Below, in pieces: positions 21,697 through 34,881 of a DNA stretch of 64,000 bases. Below the pieces are notes generated by a model. The model was not told where the DNA came from and searched no databases. It saw nothing but the letters and a program-made list of their open reading frames with translations. Made by a program: the position numbers and the translations under genes. The stretch is from Diatrype stigma (lineage: Eukaryota; Ascomycota; Sordariomycetes; Xylariales; Diatrypaceae). Positions within the stretch are counted from its first letter, which is position 1. Each line of letters starts with the position of its first letter. Location: NCBI GenBank assembly GCA_022225965.2, contig JAKJXP020000060.1, forward strand, positions 124,001 through 188,000, given 5' to 3'.

Positions 21697-24600
21697 AATG
21701 GCCGGACTGTCTTAATACATTACCTTCCACCACTAGCCTTATGCTATAACGCCCAATTTCCTATTTAAATTAACGGATTTTGCATATAATAATTTAAAAC
21801 TAATAATAAGTTACGATATAACAGCCATATCTCATTAATTCTCTTTAATTACAAAGTAATAATTCCGATTATTTTATAACTTTTATACCTTTTTTCTTCT
21901 TATATTTCCTTTATTCCTATAACTTTCTTTTCGTTATAACAATTTCGCCTTCGCAATAACCGATAAATTCCCTTCGCTCGATGCCGCTGTTACCAAAAAG
22001 CGGCCCAAATAACGGCCCGCCTTATAAAAAAGTCGAAAACCTAATAAAATTTTTAAATACCTTTGCCAAATTTAATAAATATTACTTTATCCGTTATTAA
22101 AAAACGAATTATTATAAAGGCAAGCCTATTTAATATTACGTTTATTATAACCGTAATGCCTAGCGTATTAGCAAAAACCGTTAAATACGAAAGGCCAATA
22201 CGTACAAAATAAACTGCCCGTTTCGAACTATTATTAAAGCCGATAAATTCACCGATTACAAATAAATATTCGAACTTCTTATTTAAAAATAATACCAGTA
22301 GTATAATTACGATATATTCAATATAATTGCTTATACGCATAGCAATCCCTTTATCGAATAAATAAAAGCATAAATCCAAAATATAAACAATACGGATATC
22401 TTTTTTATAAATATATACGTTACTTTTAAAAACGGCTTTTTAAACCATTCCGTATAACGGAAAAACATTTATAATTTTTTTTAACGCAACCGCTTAAATA
22501 AATTTAATAGCTTTATATTTATTCAAGCCTTTATTAAGCATTTTCGAAATTAAAAGTATTCCTATCGGATTAAATACGAAAAAGATAATTCGAACCGTAT
22601 AACGGCTATTATATGAACTTATTCCTAATATGTTAATATATAAAAGCAATATCCGATAATTTCGAATTTCGATAATACGTATAAAACGAATCGCTTTTAT
22701 ATGCCGTTTTTTAACGTTATAAGAATTATTTATACGGGCTTAACGTTTAATAAATGCTTCGATATAATGCCAAATAAATTATAAAAATAATACAACTAGC
22801 TTATAAAAAATTACGCCGAAATCATAATAAAAATGGGCGCTTCCGAATCCGATATACTTATTTCCGATTTCTAAAAGAAATTCAAAAAGGCAGCAAAACA
22901 ATTTCTTTCCGGCGTTTAATAACAAATTTATATTTTTTACATTAATAAAAATATAATATTACATATTAAATACAAATAAAAAAAACCTTTATAATTCAAA
23001 TCCTTATAATTTAAATCCGATAAAAGCAAAAAAAAAAACTAATAATAACGAAAATAACGATACCGGTAATAACGGAACCGATAATCCTAATAAATAAAAT
23101 AAAAATGCCGAAATTTTCGTCGATAAGCTCAAGGATTCCGGTAATCGCAAAAAATTCCGAAAGCTTAACCGTTTCGTTTGCATAAATGGCCCAAAACTAC
23201 CAAGCTTATTTGGCGATATATCTTATTTTCGAAAAGGGATTTTTATATATTAATAGCATATAATTTATTTCCGAACGAAAACAAAAATAAACGAAACTTA
23301 AAATACCCTTTATAAAAGATTTAAAAACTAAATGGCCATTATTAAATATCTTAAAAATATTTATTTTCTTTTTCGATATAAATAAGCGAACTATTATACT
23401 TTATAATATCGCAACTTCGGAATTCGAACTACCTTTTTTATCGAATCGAATTATCGGCATATTAAAGCACATTTAATCGACGGCCGCGAAAACCTATTAC
23501 GTATTTCGGACGTTCTAAAACGAATGATTTAAGAAATAACAAATAAATATCGCGATTTCCTTAACGTATAAAATGGCCGCCTTCGGCGGGAATATATCGG
23601 CTACGAATAACTTAAAAATCTTGTAATGGTTTATTTATATAAAACTATTAATCTTATAGCAATCCAATACCGCAAAGCCCTTGTTATTTTATTCTCTATA
23701 ACGCGGCTTTTTTCGAAATTATTATTTTTTTACTTTTAAATTAACTGCCCGTTTATTAATTAATACGGACTTTTTTACGTTTATAAAATACGAAAAAACA
23801 TTAAGCCTATTGACGATAAGCTATATATAAAGCCCTTAAAAATAAATAATATTAATTCCTAATAATTAATTAGCAAAAACCTAACCGATAATACCCCGCT
23901 GCTAATTATTAAAAAACCCCGTATGCAAAAGCCTCATAAGTGCTTTCGAAACGGCGCGGTTATTTTGCTACAATTTCTTCGAAGGGTTATTAAATACCGA
24001 CGATAAGAGCTTTATCTTATATTTCGCCGCAAGCCCTTATAATAAGAAAAGGTCATTAATTTCGATTTGGATAATAATAATCCCGTCCTTATATAAAACA
24101 GCACCTAACGCAGCCGTACTAGCGCCTTCGATAATAGCGCCCTCCGTACTTGCGGTAGCCCCGTTATTCGTATCCGCGGTAGCCCTTTTATTAATGCTTA
24201 CGATAACAGCAATTCCCGTATTCGCGGTATTCGCGATATTAAGAGAAAAAAAAGAAAAAAGAAAGAAATAATAGGTCCGCCTATGCTTATACTTAAACTT
24301 ATATTTATAATAACTTTTGCGGCTACGGGCACCGCTATTTCGAACGTCCTTTAAGGGCTCTTACGTAACCAATAAACGCTACGTATTGCGGCATTTATAC
24401 CTATTCCCGTACCGCTACCGCCGTTACCGCCGGCATTTCTTAAGATATGCCGGGCCAGGCCCGAATTAAGTACTAAAAATCGGGCTGTAATAAAGCTTAA
24501 AAAATGGCACGATATTAACGATTTCGCATTACAAAATACGACGATTAATTTAATAAGTAATATAATTAATTTTATCGGAAATAATTAAAGCCTTTATTAC

Positions 24601-24856
24601 GGAAAATAATTAAGAATTTCCGTTATAAAAAATAATTAAGGCTATAAGATTTAAAGGTTTATTATTATATTATATAATAACTTCTTAATTAAATTTTTAA
24701 TTTTCAGTTTTGCATTAACATTATATCGATATTATAATAATATATAAAAACTGCAAAATAACGATATAATTTCGAATAATTCATTTTAAATATAATATAA
24801 GTGGTTTTAATAAGGGACTATATAAATAGGCCTTATATATTTATTGCGGGCCCGAC

Positions 24857-24917
24857 AGCTATTAAGGTAAGTTAATAGCCCCTAAATAAAATTGTTATAG
24901 CCCCAATAGCAGATCTC
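24857..24917 (-). repeat. Right terminal inverted repeat of the 3.3-kb element
   Basis: Read on the minus strand it starts GAGATCTGCTATTGGGGCTA. Short subterminal motifs (GGAAAATAATTAA and variants, 24575-24645) lie just inside, as often seen in hAT-type ends. Confidence 0.88.
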
Positions 24918-25995
24918 ATACTTAACGGGTCCACTATTTCGCAGAGAGAGAACTACCTTACGTAAACCTGTAACAATGTGCTGAATACCTGCAATTCCTA
25001 TCCTGGACAATAGGTTAGAATACCTAGGTAGGCACCTGGGCAGTATGCACAATATGGCATTGTTCATAGACACGTATCGTATCTTCTATGAGACTATGGG
25101 ATTCAACTGGCATCGACCCCTATTCCATGGAAATAATTACAGAAGGAGAAGTAGCGTGGACTCGATAGGAGTGGCCGGCTTCAGAGCCAAAGCAAGAGTC
25201 TTACGGAAGAGTCTCACGAACTTTCGCTTTCGTCTAACTGCTCTTTGTTCATAGGTGTAATACTCCAAGCATCTCCGATGATAGCCTTCATACATACACG
25301 CCTGGCTCTAGCTGCTGCACGCCGTTTGCGAACTGCTGAACACCTAAAGGTGCCATGGACAGAACCTGGATGCGAACTCGTTTGCAGCTGCAGCTATACA
25401 GCATGTAGTTCAAATGCACTTATAAGCAGTGTCAAACGAAGATTCCAGTCAATATTTCATCATTGGGTATTTTGTTTCATTTGCCCATTACATGGGTTTG
25501 CTACCTATGTAGGTAGCCTATCTTTTTATGCAGGTATCGTTTGAGATGTCGGCTGAATGAACAGTGTCAGCTTCAAATAGCAGCTCACATAAGAGCCAGC
25601 CATGCCCAAACCTTTTCTTCCATAATGTTGCCCTTTTCCGTCGCCCCCAGTAATCGTGTACCTTACGTAGCCTATGCGCCTACCCTAACCATCCCAGCCC
25701 ATCTCAGATCCCTCACTAGAAGCAAACCACCCCCGGGTCCATCCGTCCGCCTACCGTATCTCTATAAGCAAGCCAACCAATAAAGATTACCGATTAGAGA
25801 ATTAAAGAAAATTACGAAAATTGCCGACAGCAAGGCTGAGGTGACAAGCAGCTTCCACGTTGCATGTGCGGGGATGGTGATGTATGCATGTGCTTGCATC
25901 ATGGATGTATGCATGCGCTTGTGTTATGTTATCAACTCGTTTATATGCGATCCTGCATCACCTAGATCCCAAATAGAGAGAGAGAGAGAGAGTCT

Positions 25996-26040
<45 letters not shown>

Positions 26041-26357
26041 TTTTAGGACATGCAGGGGAATCTGGAAGCAAAGAAAGGGGGGTATCAAATGTAGCCACCA
26101 CCATGACCGAAAATGGAGAAAATCGGAGACCAGAATCCAAAAGAAAAAGAAAAAAGAGGCAAAACAGATAAGTTCTGGATGGAAAGGGAATAGGCCGTGT
26201 CTCTTGCCTCGTTCGTCCTGTAGATACCTACATAGTAGGCAAGGCAGGTACGGCAGTGTCGTGAATGCATGCATGTTGTGTTCGTATTCTCCTTCCTTGC
26301 CTTCCCAAGGTTCCTTCGCCTGATGAGAAGGTTGAGACCAGCTCCATAGGACCCCTA
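24918..26357. other. Intergenic region with GA and GT microsatellites
   Basis: From the right target duplication to the 3' end of the TM7S3/TM198-type gene. Contains an exact TACCTAGGTA (25021-25030) and adjoining GA and TG repeats. ORFs are repeat-driven. No supported gene. Confidence 0.65.
25975..26039. repeat. Adjoining (AG)n and (TG)n microsatellites
   Basis: AG repeat from about 25975 to 25992, a short TCTGTGTA link, then about 20 TG units to 26039. It lies roughly 320 bp past the stop of the TM7S3/TM198-type gene. Confidence 0.9.
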
Positions 26358-29300
26358 TTAGGCATCCCTCACGCCGCCCTGCAGCTTCCGCATCGCCTCG
26401 CGGTGCGCGTCCAGCAGGTTCCCACTGCGCATCATCTCCTCGAAGGCCCGCTCGCTGCGCTCCCTCTCCCACAGCTCCAGCTCGCGCCTCTGCGCCTCCT
26501 GCTCCTTCTGCGAGAGCAGCGCGCTGCGCGACCGCTCGATGCTGCGCCGCACCTCCCCGTCGCGCTCCTTGGCTGTTGCTGCTGCTGCTGCTGCGCCGGC
26601 GGCGCCGATGGAACTCTGCGGCAGGTTGGGCGCGAGGAAAGGCGTTTCGCGACCACCACCACCACCACCACCACCGCCACTGATGCCGGTGAAGTTGGTG
26701 TTGTTGTTGGTGTTGATGAGGTTGAGGTTGCTGCCGTTCCCGGGGATGTTGATCGGCGTGCCGGCTCGGAGGTCCATCGCTACCGAGTTTCGGAAGCTGG
26801 CCAGCTGGGATTCGCGCTGCGTCGGCGTGGGGGCTGTGGACCGGCGCCGCGGCTGGTGCGAGTTGAAGGGCAGTGTTTCGGCGTTGAGCTGAGAGTGCTG
26901 CTGTTGCGTCGGCGTTGGCGTCGCGCGAGGAACATGGTTGTGGTGGTGATGGTGATGCATGGCCATGGCGGTGCTGTTCGCCCTGTTGCCACTACTACCA
27001 CCACCGCCACCAGTCAAAGAGAGCATGCTGTTCTGGCGCATCATCATTTCCTTCCGCTGCGACAGGGGGATGTCGTCGATATCCGGCACCGGCGCCGGCA
27101 TGGGCATGGGCATCGACGAAGACCGGTAGTTGTAGATCGAGCCGGCCTCGCTGGACGACCCGGAGTGGTGCTCGTGCTCGGGGTGTTCGGGGATCGGCGG
27201 CGTGACGAGCATCGGCTGCGACTTGTTGCGCAGGAACATCTCGCGCTGGCCGAGCAGCGTTTGGGGGCTGGCGTAGGGCACTACGCCGGGAACCGGTGGG
27301 CGTGCGGACGGAACCTGCTGCTGCTGCTGCTGCTCAGTGCTATCCTCTGGCTGGGCAGCAGCAGCAGCAGCATCCGTGCTCGTCGCATATCGCTCGTCAC
27401 CGGTTTCCTCGGCGATGGGGCGGGCAATGACGTCTGTGGAGGTTCTCCGGCTGTTGCCTCCCGCCTTCATCCGGAAGCTGTGGCTTGCCTGCAGAGCACC
27501 AGTTGGCGATGGCACGGGGCTAAGAGGGCTTACGGGAGCACCTGCACCGCCGTTCGCGATTGCGATTTGTTTGGGTGACACCGTCAGGAGGGTGGGTTGG
27601 CTCGGGGGACTGGCTGTCTTCGGGTTCAGGTTCATCGCCGTTGCTCGTGAGCTGGAGCGGTATACGGGTGGTTCCGAAGCCTGAGGCGCCGCCGCCGCCG
27701 CCCTCGATGCTGACGAGGCTGACCTCGGCATCATTGTTGATATGGGTGCGGGCGGAACACTGCTGGTCTCGGCAGTTTGTTGGAGCTCTTCGACATTGAC
27801 AGGTGCTGCAGGTTCCTCTCTATTCACCGATGCGACCTCCTGCTTAGGACGATGATGTTGGGGCAGCTGTAAGTTTTCAGGTTCCGGGGTCTCTGCCTGG
27901 CTTAGGTGCTTAGCCCACTCGTTGGTTCGATAGGATAGGGCCACGCGAGAGAGCCCGGATGGCAGCCGGTCCTTGGTGAGGCTTGCCCGTGAAGAGGAAG
28001 CCACTGATGGCGCTGCCGACCGCGCGTTCTTTGCACTCTCGGTCAGTTCCTCGGTCGGTTCCGTAGCTTCCGCATTACTGGCAGTGGTCTTGGCCGGGGT
28101 GTTCGTGCTGCTGCTTCGTTTTGATGGGGTGCCGGTAGGCTCATTCGTTACAGCCAGATCCAGGTTATCCTTTCCGAGTCCGCTATGCGCCTCCGCTGGC
28201 TCCGGTTCCGGTTTCTCTGAGATCTTTTGCCCTACCGTACTAGACTCGACTGCTTGATGTCTTTCTGCCAGCTCGGCCAGGATCTCTATAGACCGCCCCC
28301 GCTCCTCTACCCCCACGCCACCCGATTTATCGGTGTCATCGTCACTCAAGCCATCGATGGTCGCAGCGACAGATGCCGAGTCGGCACTAATAGAGGCCCG
28401 CCTCTCTGCCACGAGCCCTTCACTGCTATCTCTATGCGGCGGTGACTCGGGGCGAGATGCAGAAGCTCCCGATTTCCCCTTGAATTTTTGGGACCGGTCG
28501 GAGCGGCCGGACAAGCTTCGCATGATTTTGCCCGAACCCATTGACAGCATCGATAGTCGATTTCCCGCAGATGCCCGAGAGAGGCGTTTGTTGACAACAA
28601 TAGAGCGTTCGTCCTCCTCCTCAGCAATGGTCGCAAACGAGGAGCGGTCGGCCGGGTCTCTTTCGGCCAGCTCTTCGAATTGAGGAACTCTGAACGGCAA
28701 AGGCACGATCTCGGGGCTTGTCGGTTTTGATAACTCCCGCGAGTTGCGAGCCGATGTAAAAGATGCAGGCCGCACTTCACCATCGGTTCTAGCAATCCAT
28801 GCTTTCTCTTCTGGCTCGGGCATTGGCTGTAAGGACTCGTCAAGAGTGGTTGCTGGTCCATCATCGCTTGCTACTCGTACCGTCACGCGACCGTCATCTT
28901 TGTGTTGATCCGAAACGACTAAGCCGTCGGCACCTTGCTTAGGCGGTGCAGGCGGGCTATTTGAACCTGACGATGTCATATCCTTCATCTCTATCTCGTT
29001 CTCACCATCTGTGGACGCGGCGCCGGGCACTGGGACCGTAGTAACTTCGCTGTAGCGGGCCTTCTTCTCATGGTCCATATCACCAACGCCCGAGTCTCCA
29101 GATCCAGATCCGATGGGAGTCTTCGGTGGTTGGTCGCCATATGTTGCCTCCCACTGACGCTTTTCCCGCTCGTTTTCCTCTTCGATCTGCTGACCCACGT
29201 TTGCCTCTTCCACATCTCGTTGGCGCTGCTCTTCCGCTAATGCCTCGGCTTGCGTCGCGCGACGTTGTTGTATGACCCTCCATAGCTTAAGCTGCGAAAT

Positions 29301-30381
29301 GATACCTAGCGCGGTGAAAATGATGATCAGCGCCGTCTCGACGCGGATGACCTTGGTCAGCGGATACGTGGTAGTGTTCAGCGGGAAGAGGTTCTTGTTC
29401 AGGTTCCAGATGTACGCCCAATACTCCTTCAGGCCGGCCTTGGTGAAACAATCGATACCCAGCACCGTGACGGTCGCGCCCGAGAAGGAGGTGAGGCTGA
29501 TCTGGGCGTATCCCCGGGTGTAGTGGCTGAAGTAGAAGGCGAAGCCACCTACAGTAAAGGCCGCAATGAATATAATCTTCTGAGTCGTTTCGGTGAGGAG
29601 TCCGCCCTCCTTGAGCGTGAGAAACCACATGCTCACGCAAAACCCGCCGAGCAAGCACCCGAATCCCTCCGTCAACTCCCTGAACAGAGTCGCAGCTCCA
29701 CCGAGAACCAGGCCGGCAATCACTACGGCGACGACGTATCCTCCCTGAACCGCATCTCGTATGGGTGGCGACATAACGTAGACGATAAGGATCGCGATGC
29801 ACAGGCTGGTCAAGAACGCCGAGGAGAAGAACGTAAGTAGCCATCCATTCTTGATACCGATTAACGTGAAGGTCGCGCCAGTCAGGAGCATGATAGCGCC
29901 CGCAACCCCCCAGCCAGGTGTAAGTTGGGGTTCTAGAGGCAGTTCACCAGGTGCTACAACTGCTATGTATGTCACATCAGTATTCATTGTCGTCAGACAT
30001 TAGACGTCATCAGAGAAGCAGTGAGTAAGACTTACAGGTGTTGTCCGTCGAGTTAACCGGATTGTTGCCATTGATAGCGGAGGGGGCTGTAGTCGGACTT
30101 GAGCTGCTCGTGATGCTTGTGACCTCAGCTGTGGCGGATGCCTTTCCCGAAGCATTAGAAGGCTCCGGGGTCTCCGAGCTCTCACGAGTAGTCGACGTCT
30201 GCTGTTCTCCTCCCCCTCCGCTCGTTGGTGTTGGTGTTGGCGTTATAGTCGAAGTCGCATCTTCCGTGGTTGCATCCTGTCTTCTGACAACGCTCAACTT
30301 GGCCCCTTCCACCTGACATATTAGACATGCTGCTATACAGAGTATTGCACATATGCGCAACCACTTCCGCTGCATATTCAT
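26358..30381 (-). CDS. TM7S3/TM198-type (DUF4203) multi-pass membrane protein with long disordered tail
   Basis: Two exons, 30381-30036 and 29962-26358, joined as NSTDNT-SVVAPGELP, giving 1316 residues. Start chosen at the ATG giving MNMQRKWLRICAILCIAACL, a signal peptide cut near VEG-AKLS; an ATG 22 codons upstream exists. Residues 30-115 are a Ser/Thr-rich extracellular stalk with likely O-glycosylation. About 128-345 hold some seven membrane segments (WGVAGAIMLLTGATFTLIGI first; VETALIIIFTALGIISQL last) of the TM7S3/TM198-like domain. The remaining 900+ residues are a cytoplasmic, Ser/Pro/Glu-rich disordered tail with Gln, His, Gly and Ala runs, ending in a charged helix (EREKRQ/ELWERERSERAFEEMM-like). 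Function of fungal members is not established. The GC-rich tail produces a 437-codon false ORF on the other strand. Confidence 0.88.
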
Positions 30382-33300
30382 ACTGAAACTCCCTTCGCCT
30401 CTGGACACCCAGGTCATTCGCTGAAGGATTCGTAGGCTCAACAACACACGGCTACAACAAGAACCTGAAGAGTCACTACCGGCCGAGAAGCATTATTGGG
30501 CAGTCTTTCAACTCAGATTCCCCGTCGCGTGAAATATAGCACTTGCTACGCCGAGTGTCAATATAATTTAGATCGATGACTTAGGATCTACCCTCGTCCA
30601 TGGCCCTTCTCCAACAGATGACGCAGTCCTAGGAACAAGGCTCGGCGATCTAGGTCAAAGCTTCGGCAAGCACTTCCAGTGAAAAAAGAGAGGGAGAGGG
30701 AGATGATAGCCAGGTAGGCCAGGATATAGATGAGTTGTCGCGGGGGGGAAGAGGCGCGGCTAGGAGATGATAGCCAGGTAGGCCAGGATATAGATGAGCT
30801 GTCGCGGGGGGGAAGAGGCGCGGCTAAGCTCTTGAAGCAGGACCGGGGTTATCACAGAACATAGGGCAAATCACAGCGACTCGCTGGCTAGGATTAGACG
30901 TGCAGACGTCCCGGTAGGGGGGCCACGCAGATCAGACTACCGCTAGCACGCCGAGACGGTCGTCCTGAAGAACACTAGGTTCATGCAAACGTGGAGAAAG
31001 CCATCTGAACACCGAACGTTTGGGATGATGGCTGGATGGGCTGATCGATGGAGAACTCTGAACTGGACGGGAGAAGAGATGGCCCCCAGAGTTCAGATGA
31101 TTCCCTCACCTACATACTACATAGCAAGCAAGCAAGCAAGCAAGCCAGCGGACGGTTCGTATCTTCCAGCCTCACAATTTCTTCTCTTTCTCTTCTTCTG
31201 CTTCTTTGCTTTTCTGACCGCCCGCTCCCCGGACCGCCGGACTTGGCTGCTCCTGCCCATTCCATGCTGTGTGATCAACGACAACAGACGCAAGATACAG
31301 TCACCCGAATGGAGGGTTACGGGAGATTACCAGAGACATTTGGACCGCAGACTAGGCCTTGCTAAGGGGGTTAGGGGGGGTTTAGGCGCAGACACATGGG
31401 CGGTCCTGGGGGGGTTTGTTCCTGAGTTCTGTGGATTCTATACGCCCAGAAAGCCCCGGTCAGAAACAGGGGGGGCGGCCGGCTATCCGCAACCTTGAAT
31501 CTTATTCGGCTTATCGATCCAGGGGCAGGGAACGGCAACGCATTTCCCGATCGGGAAGAAAGATTTCGATACATTGGCCCACGTGCGAACTGATTGGCCG
31601 AGTCTCTTTTTTCTCTTTCCCGGCGCCCCGCCTCGAAGTCTCTTCTGCGCAGGTTGTTGCATCGCGCGGCGCGGCGCCACAGCAGCGAAACATTCCCATC
31701 TTGTAATATCTGCAGGGTAAATTACCTTTCTGTCGCTTCTGCAAGATCTGATGGCGGCTCACTATAGTAGAGGAAATTGCTAGCATATGTGATATGTACT
31801 TATCATATTACTCTTCAATATTGAGCCATCATATTAAAGAGCGAGAGCGCACGACCCCGGCCGGTTGCTCTCGTCGGCTCCTTCTTTACGGAATCGACTC
31901 AAGGTAACAACAACATAGACAGATAGAGCATGAACATGGTGACGGGAGGCTGGCCTGTGGCCCTACAATGATTTGGCTGAGCTGAACACTTGTCACCGCC
32001 ATGACGCCTACATGCGCTGTCATGCCATGCCGATGCACGCCCCAAGTCCCAAGTCCCAAGGACTCAAACCAAACCGTTCCAACCAGCCTTTAAGATGCCC
32101 ACCCGCGATCTAGCATTGGCCGGTACTCGCTGATCCTGCAAGAAGCCATGCGCCTACAGACGCGGCCATAAGTGCGATGGGTACGAATGATCGGTCGGGA
32201 TTTTCTCTCCCCTCACAACCTACAAGATTTTTCCCCCTCCGAGACCAGCGCACAGCATAGCTATCAGGCTATCCAGAAGCTGGCTGCGCTTGGATTCCGG
32301 ACTGGTGCAACCACGGTTTTGTCGATCGCCGACTCACCGACTTCTAGGCTCGTCATCATATCTGTAGATAGTCGTCTGTCTACCCCGTCTACCTATGAGT
32401 TGGCAGCACCAGGCCAGCAGGCTGGGCACTTATGTACAATACAAGTACGCGGCTGCAAGCTTCGCAATAGTGATCATTGCTAGTGCAGTTCAGCTGCACG
32501 TTGGCAAGCAGCGTTTGCATATTTTCGCGATTTTCCTGGTAGCGTACGTAATAGGCGAAGACTGCGAGCGAGGGTTTTCCTACCTTACCTACTTGGCCGA
32601 ATCTGAGTTCTGAGCGCCTACATGCTGTAGTATGAAATCGTCCGTAGACTATGACGCGAAAACACGCGAAGTCGGAAATTGCATGTCCACCCAATTGCGT
32701 CCGTCTCTTTGGCAAGCGTCGCATTTTTCACGTTTTCATACCTACCACCTCGGTACCTACCTATGAAGGTAATAAGTGGTAAGAAGAGCTAGGTGCCTAG
32801 GTACCATCTAACTATGTACGGCTCGTTACAGGGCCGAGGTAGCTTACATCAGGTCTTGCATCAGGTACGGCTGGAGGCAGCGAACTTCGTGAAGGGTTGC
32901 ATTAGCGTTAGGGCTAGGTTGGAGTCTATAAACGTCCGGGCAGCTGAGGCAACTAATGATAATTCTCTCGGCTGCATAATAAGAGGCCTAGGTTCGCTAC
33001 GATGCGTTGCGATAAAGATTTATGTCAGCTGCAGTTTCGTTTCCTTTCTTTCTGAACGCTGTGCAACTCGAGCATTCACATGTTGGTTCTTGGTGGTGTT
33101 GGCTTCTTATTACTATGTACTAACCACCCAACTAAATCCCGACCCTGTGTATCTCATGTATGTAGGCGCGGAGAGTGGAGGAGGTAGGGTACATAGGGGC
33201 ATAGGGCTTGGGCTGCCCATGCTGCTTGATACCCGAGAGGCAGGGAGCCATGCATCAGCGATCCCGTCCCCGTCTTCTACCTACTCCGTACTTTCCATCA

Positions 33301-34881
33301 CTTCCACTCTCAGACTAGAAGGAATATACACCTATGTACTACGTACCGTAGTATCCGAACTGGATTCCTGGAACATACGATGAGAACGCGAGAATGTGAG
33401 TTGACCGACCCCATCAGCCTCCCCTGATCTCCAGTCGACCAGCCGAGATGCCAAGCCAATAACGGCCCTTGTGACGAATGGAATTCGCTGAAGTGACGAC
33501 GACGATGTTCGATCACCCTTACCCTCGCCAACCCTTAGTCATGACTACAACCCAAGGACAAACCAACGATCAATGGGGAAAACCACGTCACCTTACAGTG
33601 GACTTCCGTACGAGAGCTACAACCTGCCAGGCACGGTTACGACCTATAAGGGCATTCAGTACGAGCAATATATGCACGTACGTATGCACCTCTCGGGCCT
33701 CGACCACTCATCACAGAATATCGGCAACTCCAATTCCCATCTTGGCCTGAAAGTTGCAGCGGACGACCAACCACTAACCCATCTAGGTAGGCTCTATCGA
33801 GTAGTTAGCTGCCGGGGAGTCAGGGGTAATCGTTCCTTGCCCTGACGCTAGTAGCAATTTGAAAGTGCGGTAGGTGGTAACTAGTAATTCAAATGGAGCA
33901 TCTGTAGGTAAGATAGGTAAGATGATAGTGGTGAGGATTATTGCGATCCATAGGTGTAGACCACACAAAAACCTGTTGATGTCGTTAGGAATTCACCACT
34001 TAGCCTCTGCAGTGCCACGCATCTAATTAAGCGACACCATGCCGCAGCTCAACTTGCACCCCGCCGCGAAATTGAGATGGACAAGGCAGCATCCTGTAGC
34101 CCACACTGCCCACATAGCCGTCGCCCAGTTTCGTCATTATGGGTCCCCGCGATCGAGATTGGACAGATTGGGGAGTTCTAGTGCTAGGTGACAGGTCGGA
34201 GATCGATAAGCTACGAAGCCAGGCAATAACAGGTTAGCTGGTCAGCTAAACCTGACAGGTGGACTCGGAAGAAGGAGATATCTATGGATGGTGATAGGGA
34301 TGGTGATCCTACACGCAATATACAGAGGCAGCGATACCTGGGGAGCTAGAAACTCGCAAACGGCTGAAAGGGTTAAGGTCAACGATGATACGTCTTCACT
34401 TCATCATGTGCAATTTGGAATTGCATGAGATTTTTTGACGTACAGTCGTTATAGTTGACAGGGGTATAAATCATCTGCTTTTTGCGTCCACCAGTATATG
34501 GTAACATAGAAAAACACATAATAGCATCAACTCGCAGTTGTAAAAGATTGGCCGGCCATTCCGTAGAATAGGAGGTTCATGCGGATTGGTACTGTATTGG
34601 AAGTCACACCATAGCTTACAATATGACGGAAAGAACAGAATGAAAAGTTGTTATTCCCAGAACGCCATGTGCCTTGTGATGGAACTTCCCCAGGCCTGAG
34701 TATCCTATCCCATCCGCTCCGCCCCGCTCCGTAAAGATACTGATTTCATCGACAATGCCATGCCTAAACCACCTACGTAGTGACACACCACTACCACCAC
34801 CGCCCTTTTAGATAATACAATGGTAAGTAACAGAATAGTAACAAGAGGGTGGACAGGGCATGAGTGGTTTGCTTCTGCCTG
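30382..34881. other. 4.5-kb intergenic region, no supported gene
   Basis: Upstream of the TM7S3/TM198-type gene and downstream of the next membrane protein gene. Holds a 64-bp tandem duplication, an AGCA microsatellite (31123-31146) and many TACGTA/CCTACC motifs. A 196-codon ORF at 32793-33383 has no domain-like or codon-like character and was rejected. Confidence 0.65.
30700..30826. repeat. 64-bp tandem duplication
   Basis: Two copies (from 30700 and from 30764) of a unit starting GAGATGATAGCCAGGTAGGC. They differ by a single T/C, so the duplication is recent. It lies about 320 bp upstream of the TM7S3/TM198-type start codon. Confidence 0.92.

Larger units (their letters stand above)
21636..24917. 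mobile_element. RIP-degraded DNA transposon with 61-bp inverted repeats
   Basis: Ends are inverted repeats: 21636-21696 and 24857-24917 match at 52 of 61 positions and all nine differences are C/T or A/G transitions. The repeat starts GAGAYCTGCTATTGGGGCTA. It is flanked by ATATTTAA on the left (21628-21635) and ATACTTAA on the right (24918-24925): an 8-bp target duplication with one C/T difference. The interior is very AT-rich with TA overrepresented and CA/TG scarce, while most remaining C sits in CG or CC, as expected after RIP. Frames on the + strand keep shards (for example around 23120-23220) but are full of stops; no transposase motif could be read. Size 3.3 kb, long inverted repeats and an 8-bp duplication fit hAT or Mutator-like elements. 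No functional gene remains. Confidence 0.85.

Noticed and set aside
22053..22379. 108-codon membrane-like ORF
   Set aside because: Hydrophobic only because RIP has made the transposon AT-rich; no conserved motif.
21633..24920. Reading the large transposon as a Tc1/mariner element with a TA duplication
   Set aside because: TA does flank a one-base-longer end, but the 8-bp near-identical duplication next to the GAGA start explains both sides better and agrees with the second element.
25841..26323. 160-codon ORF across microsatellites
   Set aside because: Built of (GA)n and (TG)n translations such as CVCVCV.
26265..27578. 437-codon + strand ORF
   Set aside because: It is antisense to the GC-rich tail of the TM7S3/TM198-type gene and is low complexity; the minus strand has the coherent protein.
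32793..33383. 196-codon + strand ORF
   Set aside because: No domain-like content, codon use like intergenic DNA, and it runs over CCTACC/TACGTA motif clusters.
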